Shown here piece by piece: positions 4,817 to 9,244 of a DNA stretch of 9,244 nt. The stretch comes from LW40-45 sp048883105 (GTDB lineage Archaea > Asgardarchaeota > Lokiarchaeia > Sigyniarchaeales > SOKP01), in assembly GCA_048883105.1 (NCBI GenBank), contig JBHLQY010000078.1, positions 1 through 9,244 of the forward strand, read 5' to 3'. A program made the translations under genes and the position numbers. The notes below the pieces were generated by a model. The model did no database searches. It had not been told where the DNA came from and was given only the letters and a program-made list of their open reading frames with translations. Positions within the stretch are counted from its first letter, which is position 1, and every line of letters starts with the position of its first letter.

Positions 4817-5650
4817 ATGACAGATTATAAAAAAAACATAATCGCACTTTTAACTGATTTTGGTCCTCTCGGAGGTCATTACGTAGCAAGTATGAAGGGC
4901 GTTATTTTAAAAATTAATCCTAATGTTAAAATCATTGATATCTCTCATAACATATCATCATTTTCGATAATTGAAGCCTCATATGTAATTAAAACTACAT
5001 ATAAATATTTTCCAGAAAATACTGTTTTTATAATAGTTGTAGACCCAGGAGTAGGAAGTTCGAGAAAAATATTGGCCCTTAAAACAAAAACAAATTATTT
5101 TTTTGTTGGGCCTGATAATGGGATTTTTTTAAATGCAATTGCTATTGACGAAATCTCAGAATGTGTGATAATAGATAATGATAATTATTTTATTAAACCA
5201 GTCTCAAAAACCTTTCATGGGAGAGATATAATGGCTCCTGTTGGAGCTCACATCTTAAATGGAATCCACTTAAACGATTTTGGTCCTCCCTTTGAACCAA
5301 CAAATTTTACTAAATATCCAATCGAATATAAAGTCCTCCCAGAAAAGAAAGTTATCCACTGTACTATTATGTATGTGGATAATTTTGGAAATGGAATTAC
5401 TAATATAGTAATAGAGAAAAATTTTATTAAAGGAACATCATTATCGTTAAAGGAAAATATGGTTATTGCTTTAGAATTCAAAAACCAAAAATATGAAGGT
5501 AAATTTATTTCTCATTTTGCGTCTGCATCACTAAATTCTCTTGTCTTTTTGAAAGGATCAACTAATTTTCTTGAAATTTCAATAAATCAAGGGAATGCAA
5601 GTAAAGACATAGGTTTTAAATCGGGCGATATTATTACAATTAAGTTATAA
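4817..5650 (+). CDS. SAM hydroxide adenosyltransferase (SAM hydrolase, DUF62/COG1912)
   Basis: A 277-aa member of the DUF62 family, related to fluorinase and chlorinase, which uses water/hydroxide to split S-adenosylmethionine into adenosine and methionine. The motifs run in order: LLTDFG (11-16), with the ribose-binding Asp14; DISH (41-44); VVDPGVGSSR (74-83); VGPDNG (97-102); TFHGRDIMAP (132-141); and the C-terminal-domain signature VDNFGNGITN. The catalytic Asp-Arg-His set of the hydroxide transferases is present as Asp76, Arg83 and His134. This points to the hydrolase, not the halogenase. Length is normal for the family. No Shine-Dalgarno precedes ATG 4817. The Nudix-NadM gene begins 17 nt after its stop, so the two are likely co-transcribed, linking SAM turnover with pyridine nucleotide metabolism. 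Confidence 0.92.
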   Translation: MTDYKKNIIALLTDFGPLGGHYVASMKGVILKINPNVKIIDISHNISSFSIIEASYVIKTTYKYFPENTVFIIVVDPGVGSSRKILALKTKTNYFFVGPDNGIFLNAIAIDEISECVIIDNDNYFIKPVSKTFHGRDIMAPVGAHILNGIHLNDFGPPFEPTNFTKYPIEYKVLPEKKVIHCTIMYVDNFGNGITNIVIEKNFIKGTSLSLKENMVIALEFKNQKYEGKFISHFASASLNSLVFLKGSTNFLEISINQGNASKDIGFKSGDIITIKL

Positions 5651-5667
5651 GCTAATATGAAAAATTT

Positions 5668-6801
5668 ATGGAAAAAGAAATTCTAGCCTGCATAGATAAC
5701 AATAATTTAAAATATCTTCAATCAGGGCAGATCTCTAAATATATATTTCCAGTTTCTCGGAAAGAAGCACATCAAGAAAATATTACTCATTTAATAGTTC
5801 GCTTTTTTATAATGGCGATTACTCCTGAAAATGAATTTCTTTACTTAGTGCAAAAACGAGGAAAAACTAAAGAAAGCTTCCCTGAATATTATACAGATTC
5901 TGCTTCTGGTCATGTAGACTATGAAAAAAATTTAAATCTCAACAAAATTAAAAAAAATGCAACACGAGAACTTGAAGAAGAATTTGGAATTCCAAGAAAA
6001 GAAATTCAGAAAATAATATTTTACGATCTAAATGAAGAAAAGGATAATTTTACTTCTGAAATCGCTTTCATTTTTTTCGGTTTGGTTAATTATAATATAA
6101 AATTACACCCTAATCCTAAAGAATTAGAATCCGACGGAAGTAAATTCTATACAAAACTGCAATTAGAAAAATTGTTAGAAAATCAAAAATCAGTTGATTA
6201 TTCTAAAGAAATTTGGAAAGAATTAATAAAAACTGATATTAAAGACCTTTTTGAAACAGGAAAAGATACAAAATTAAATAAGAAAGAAAAGGTTGCGTTG
6301 TTTATTGGAAGATTTCAACCACTACATCACGGTCATATTTATGTCATAAGAAATATTTTAAAATCGTTTAATACATTAAAAATTGGAATTGGAAGCTCAC
6401 AATTATCGAATATTAAAAACGATCCTTTCACGATAGATGAAAGAAAACAATTTATAAATGCCGCATTGAAAAAAAGAGAAATACCACCTAAAAAATATAA
6501 AATATACAATATTCCAGACATATTTAATGCAAAAAAATGGTGTGATCACGTAATTTCTATAGTAGGAGAATTTGATGTCGTCTTTTCTAATAGTTCTTTC
6601 ATTAGACAACTATTTCAAAATAAAGGGATTAAAGTTGGAAGAAGACTTGTTATATTTAAAAATAAATTCAATGCTACAAACATCAGAAATTTAATAGCTA
6701 AAGATGATAAAAGTTGGTTAAAGCTTGTACCAAAAGAGGTCTATAATTTAATACAAAAATTTAATGGAGTAGAAAGAATTAAATCTTTAAATAAAAAATA
6801 A
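5668..6801 (+). CDS. Fusion: N-terminal Nudix hydrolase + C-terminal NMN adenylyltransferase (NadM)
   Basis: A 377-aa two-domain protein. Residues about 40-190 are a Nudix domain: LVQKRGKTKESFPEYYTDSA leads into SGHVD, and the Nudix helix ends RELEEEFGI (100-108). The K-x-SFP...SGH pattern recalls the IPP-isomerase-like Nudix group. Residues about 207-372 are an archaeal-type NadM, which joins NMN and ATP to give NAD. GRFQPLHHGH (214-223) is the HxGH nucleotidyl-transfer motif. IGSSQLSNIKNDPFT (241-255) and VFSNSSFIRQLF (305-316) match archaeal NMNATs, as does LVPKEVYNLIQKFNGVERIK. The usual SGTEIR phosphate motif reads NATNIR (335-340). Known bacterial NadM-Nudix proteins have the opposite domain order. 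A linked Nudix domain could hydrolyse ADP-ribose or another dinucleotide. Probable operon with the DUF62 gene 17 nt upstream; it converges on the TPR gene. Confidence 0.9.
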   Translation: MEKEILACIDNNNLKYLQSGQISKYIFPVSRKEAHQENITHLIVRFFIMAITPENEFLYLVQKRGKTKESFPEYYTDSASGHVDYEKNLNLNKIKKNATRELEEEFGIPRKEIQKIIFYDLNEEKDNFTSEIAFIFFGLVNYNIKLHPNPKELESDGSKFYTKLQLEKLLENQKSVDYSKEIWKELIKTDIKDLFETGKDTKLNKKEKVALFIGRFQPLHHGHIYVIRNILKSFNTLKIGIGSSQLSNIKNDPFTIDERKQFINAALKKREIPPKKYKIYNIPDIFNAKKWCDHVISIVGEFDVVFSNSSFIRQLFQNKGIKVGRRLVIFKNKFNATNIRNLIAKDDKSWLKLVPKEVYNLIQKFNGVERIKSLNKK

Positions 6802-6808
6802 TAAAAGA

Positions 6809-6823
6809 ACAAATAGCATTTGT
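6809..6823. terminator. Short palindrome between convergent genes
   Basis: ACAAAT (6809-6814) and ATTTGT (6818-6823) flank AGC, in the 23-nt gap between the Nudix-NadM stop and the TPR-gene stop. Its symmetrical position suggests a bidirectional terminator, but the stem is only 6 bp and AT-rich. Confidence 0.3.
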
Positions 6824-6824
6824 G

Positions 6825-7931
6825 TTATTTTAAATAATCGATTTTAGTGCTACTGGCAGGTTTTTCGTAAAAAATTAATTTATTCTTATCTAATTTGGCA
6901 TAAAATCCCTTGTCCCTAATCGTTTCAAAGATTTTGAATTTTATTTCGTTATCGTTAAATTCTAAACTTAATTCCGGAGATTTATATTTGATGTAATCAA
7001 TAACATCTCTTAATAAAGTAGAAGCTGAAATGGAGGAAAATAATACTAAGGCCTCATCTATCTTTTTTAATAACTCAGGATTCATATCAAATTTAATTTT
7101 GGCTTTCATTATTTTTTTACGAAGTTTAATGACATCATTGGATTCGGAATTAGGATTAATCTCTAAATATCGATTACAAGCATCAATAGCTCTTTTATAT
7201 GCTTTTGCCACGTAAAATCCATTAGCCAAATTTTTCCACATTATAGAGTCTTTACTATCTTCTTCGATCATCTTGTTATATATTTTAATGAGATTGGAGA
7301 AGGGTAAATCGTAAAGCCAATCTATTTCTAAAGACTTTGTATAAGCCTCAATAGCTTTGTCATATTCTTCCTTGCAAAACCAAACCCAACCTAAGTTGTT
7401 CCAAGCTATTTTGCTGTTACCTTCCAATTTTAAAGCTTTTAAGTAAGCCTCAGTAGCCATATCATATTTCTCTAAAAAGCGATAGGCTCGCCCTAAATCA
7501 ATCCAATTTGCAGTATTTAAGGGATCGATTTGTAACGCTTCTTTAAATACTTTTATCGCTTTATAGTATTCCTTGCGGTCGAAATAAATATTAGTTAGAT
7601 TTACTAGAGGAATATCATAATTAGGGTCAATTTCTAATGATTTTTTATACATTTCAATAGCATCTTCTATTTTGCCTTTACACTCCAATGTATAACCGAT
7701 GTTATTTATCGCAGTTTTATTATCTGGTTCGATATCTAAAACTCTATCGTAATAATCAATCGCTCTTTCGTACTCTTCTAAATGTCTATAGGATAAACCG
7801 ATTTTTATAAGGGCATCCACGTTATCTGGTTCTAAATCTAAAGCTTTTTTATATACGTTAATAGCCTCATTATATTTACCTTTATCAAAATAATTACTTC
7901 CTTTATCCATCAATTCGTTAGCCGTAACCAT
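6825..7931 (-). CDS. Tetratricopeptide-repeat (TPR) protein
   Basis: A 368-aa protein with no signal peptide or membrane segment, hence cytosolic. Consecutive 34-residue TPRs begin near residues 4, 38, 72, 106, 140 and 174, with the usual pattern of small residues and a closing ALxLxPxN-like turn (KALDLEPDN, RVLDIEPDN, KSLEIDPNY, EALQIDPLN). A degenerate repeat spans about 208-227, and a last TPR covers 231-264 (RYLEINPNS). The array would form a superhelical protein-binding scaffold. The C-terminal 85 residues (LLRDVIDYIKYKSPELSLEF, then KIFETIRDKGFYAKLDKNKL) are a separate alpha/beta domain I cannot name. Partner and role are unknown. Transcribed divergently from rtcA; a TATA element about 30 nt before the ATG suggests a very short leader. 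Confidence 0.9.
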   Translation of the reverse strand: MVTANELMDKGSNYFDKGKYNEAINVYKKALDLEPDNVDALIKIGLSYRHLEEYERAIDYYDRVLDIEPDNKTAINNIGYTLECKGKIEDAIEMYKKSLEIDPNYDIPLVNLTNIYFDRKEYYKAIKVFKEALQIDPLNTANWIDLGRAYRFLEKYDMATEAYLKALKLEGNSKIAWNNLGWVWFCKEEYDKAIEAYTKSLEIDWLYDLPFSNLIKIYNKMIEEDSKDSIMWKNLANGFYVAKAYKRAIDACNRYLEINPNSESNDVIKLRKKIMKAKIKFDMNPELLKKIDEALVLFSSISASTLLRDVIDYIKYKSPELSLEFNDNEIKFKIFETIRDKGFYAKLDKNKLIFYEKPASSTKIDYLK

Positions 7932-7958
7932 TGTTCTAACTCTTTATTTCTATATGTA

Positions 7959-7966
7959 TTATATAG
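7959..7966 (-). promoter_or_regulatory. TATA box of the TPR gene
   Basis: On the minus strand TATATAAT lies 28-35 nt before ATG 7931, and no Shine-Dalgarno precedes that ATG. The spacing fits a leaderless or nearly leaderless transcript. The same 104-nt intergenic region must hold the divergent rtcA promoter; TATTTTAAATAATT (7974-7987) is a candidate. Confidence 0.45.
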
Positions 7967-8035
7967 GTTGTAATATTTTAAATAATTGTTTCATGAGGCA
8001 TTAAAATCAACAAAAAAAGAGAAAGAGAACGATTT

Positions 8036-9106
8036 TTGAGCGATACCAAATTTTTGGAAATTAATGGCTCATTTGGAGAAGGGGGAGGTGCCATCCTTCG
8101 TTTAACCGTAGCTTTTTCCATATTATTTAATCTCCCTATTAAAATTAAACGCATACGTGCTAATCGCCCTAAGCCAGGATTAAGAACTCAACATTTACTA
8201 GGGCTTAAGACACTTGCTGAATTAACTAGTAGTTCTTTAAGCGATTGTAAAGTTGGAACTAGGGAATTAACTTTAATACCAAATAGAGGAATTAAAAGTA
8301 ATATTCACGTAAATATTAGTACTGCAGCATCTATAGGCTTATTACTTCAACCTATTCAAATTGCATCTTTAGGTTTTAAGAGACCGGAAAAAATCGAAAT
8401 TTTTCTTAGTGGCGGAGGAACCTTTGGTAAATGGGCTCCAAGTCTTAATTATTTACAACGAGTTACTTATCCTATTTTCAATAAATCTGGTTTAAGAATT
8501 GATACTGAAATAAAAAAACACGGATGGTATCCAAAAGGGGGTGCATACTCAATATGTTCCATATTCCCTCCAAAAAATAAGTTAAAACCCATAAATTTAA
8601 CAGAATTAGGAAATGTTGATTTAATTGAAGGTGAAATTATTATAACCAATCAATTGAGGAGACAAAGAGACATCATAGCGGAAAGAATTCGAAAATCTAT
8701 TAAACAACAAATTAAAAGAAAATTAAAGATAGAAACAGATGTAAAGTATACCTGGGTGGATTCGATAAGTCCTGGCGTAGGGCTTTCTTTATGGGCTCAC
8801 TCTGATACAAGTGCAATTATATCCACTGGTACGATTTTAGGAGAAAAACGTATATCTTCCGAAAAACTTGGATTTATTGCAGCAAATGAGCTGATAAAGT
8901 ATATAACAAATGAGATTCCGGTTGATAATTATTTAAGTGATCAATTAATACCATTAATGGCATATGTTAAGGAACCTTCAAAAATAAGAGTTCTTGAAAT
9001 TACAAATCATACAAAAACCAATTTAAAGTTAATTAAAAACTTTATAAACAGAGATTATAAAATTACCAAAGACAAACATAATTTTTTAATAGAATTCGGG
9101 GATTAA
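8036..9106 (+). CDS. rtcA: RNA 3'-terminal phosphate cyclase (RtcA)
   Basis: Converts an RNA 3'-phosphate to a 2',3'-cyclic phosphate through an AMP-enzyme intermediate, supporting RNA end repair. The 356-aa length fits archaeal and eukaryal members. Family motifs are NGSFGEGGGAILR (10-22), IRANRPKPGLRTQHL (40-54), LSGGGTFGKWAPS (124-136), GWYPKGG (163-169), SPGVGLSLWA (245-254), and DQLIPLMA (302-309). The adenylated histidine corresponds to His325 in NHTKTN, matching the HTxT context of human RTCA; His309 of E. coli RtcA lies in the equivalent place. The gene appears intact and catalytically competent. TTG 8036 is the likely start; in-frame TTG 8054 would also leave the first motif intact. 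No clear Shine-Dalgarno is seen. It is divergent from the TPR gene, so co-function with that gene is not implied. Confidence 0.93.
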   Translation: MSDTKFLEINGSFGEGGGAILRLTVAFSILFNLPIKIKRIRANRPKPGLRTQHLLGLKTLAELTSSSLSDCKVGTRELTLIPNRGIKSNIHVNISTAASIGLLLQPIQIASLGFKRPEKIEIFLSGGGTFGKWAPSLNYLQRVTYPIFNKSGLRIDTEIKKHGWYPKGGAYSICSIFPPKNKLKPINLTELGNVDLIEGEIIITNQLRRQRDIIAERIRKSIKQQIKRKLKIETDVKYTWVDSISPGVGLSLWAHSDTSAIISTGTILGEKRISSEKLGFIAANELIKYITNEIPVDNYLSDQLIPLMAYVKEPSKIRVLEITNHTKTNLKLIKNFINRDYKITKDKHNFLIEFGD

Positions 9107-9110
9107 TTAC

Positions 9111-9120
9111 TTCTTTTTTT
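9111..9120 (+). terminator. T-run terminator after rtcA
   Basis: TTCTTTTTTT begins 5 nt after the rtcA stop, a typical archaeal oligo-T termination signal. No strong stem precedes it. Confidence 0.45.
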
Positions 9121-9148
9121 GTAACATAATCTATAATCATAAAAATTC

Positions 9149-9166
9149 AAAAGAAATTTTTATAAG
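9149..9166 (+). promoter_or_regulatory. BRE/TATA element before the right-edge gene
   Basis: A purine-rich BRE-like stretch (about 9149-9156) leads into TTTTTATAAG (9157-9166), one of the best TATA matches in the window. It lies about 55 nt before ATG 9217, so a leader of about 30 nt is expected. Confidence 0.45.
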
Positions 9167-9216
9167 ATCTTGTTATTATATGAATATTATAAATTATCTT
9201 CAAATTTTCAATTAAG

Positions 9217-9244
9217 ATGTCAATCGCACTCCAAAGATGTCCCA
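9217..9244 (+). CDS. Possible 5' end of a gene cut by the window edge
   Basis: ATG 9217 opens a frame reading MSIALQRCP to the window edge. The TATA element about 55 nt upstream and the T-run after rtcA make a new transcription unit here plausible. Too little is visible to name it. The opposite strand is also open (ending WDIFGVRLTS then stop), so a minus-strand gene end is the alternative. Confidence 0.35.

Noticed and set aside
8930..8960. Apparent loss of the RtcA catalytic histidine in VDNYLSDQL
   Set aside because: The E. coli enzyme also has Tyr at this point (EYLADQL). The adenylated histidine is further on, at His325 in NHTKTN, and is present.
1..9244. A selenoprotein with an in-frame UGA or a SECIS element
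   Set aside because: All called genes run through without internal UGA, and no extended SECIS-like hairpin was seen after a gene. The selenoproteins must lie elsewhere.

Overview
This AT-rich window is archaeal. It encodes an archaeal/eukaryal-type selenocysteine system (tRNA-Sec beside SepSecS), an archaeal NadM, an archaeal/eukaryal-type RNA 3'-phosphate cyclase, TTG starts, GGTGAT-type ribosome binding sites, TATA-like promoters, and tRNA genes interrupted by introns that fit bulge-helix-bulge (BHB) splicing. Among archaea, Sec decoding with SepSecS is known from Methanococcales/Methanopyrus and Asgard archaea. The low GC, the coiled-coil proteins of unknown function and a eukaryote-like tRNA-Ile(UAU) make an Asgard (Lokiarchaeia-like) genome my best guess. 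That assignment is inference, not proof.

Layout. Positions 2-1009: the tail of one Nudix hydrolase and a complete paralogue, both of the CoA-diphosphatase type. 1093-1245: tRNA-Sec(UCA), which folds only if two 30-nt introns are removed, one in the D arm and one in the T loop. 1268-2620: SepSecS, 22 nt downstream and probably co-transcribed. 2736-3419: a 227-aa protein I do not recognise. 3475-3658, minus strand: a tRNA that becomes a clean 75-nt tRNA-Ile(UAU) after removal of three introns (D loop, anticodon loop, variable loop). 3801-4639: two adjacent coiled-coil proteins with strong ribosome binding sites. 4817-6801: a SAM hydroxide adenosyltransferase (DUF62) followed after 17 nt by a Nudix-NadM fusion protein. 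6825-7931, minus strand: a TPR protein. 8036-9106: RtcA, divergent from the TPR gene. 9217 to the end: the possible first codons of another gene behind a good TATA element.

How the parts fit. tRNA-Sec and SepSecS supply the adaptor and the last enzyme of selenocysteine synthesis. DUF62 and Nudix-NadM look like a small adenine-nucleotide module that hydrolyses SAM and synthesises NAD. RtcA acts on RNA 3' ends and may be linked to RNA processing, which is notable next to so much tRNA splicing, but the link is only contextual.

The most remarkable content is the RNA: five introns in two tRNA genes, four of them modelled at exactly 30 nt and at non-canonical positions. One of them is largely a near-copy of the adjacent exon. 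No CRISPR array, insertion sequence or phage gene was seen.
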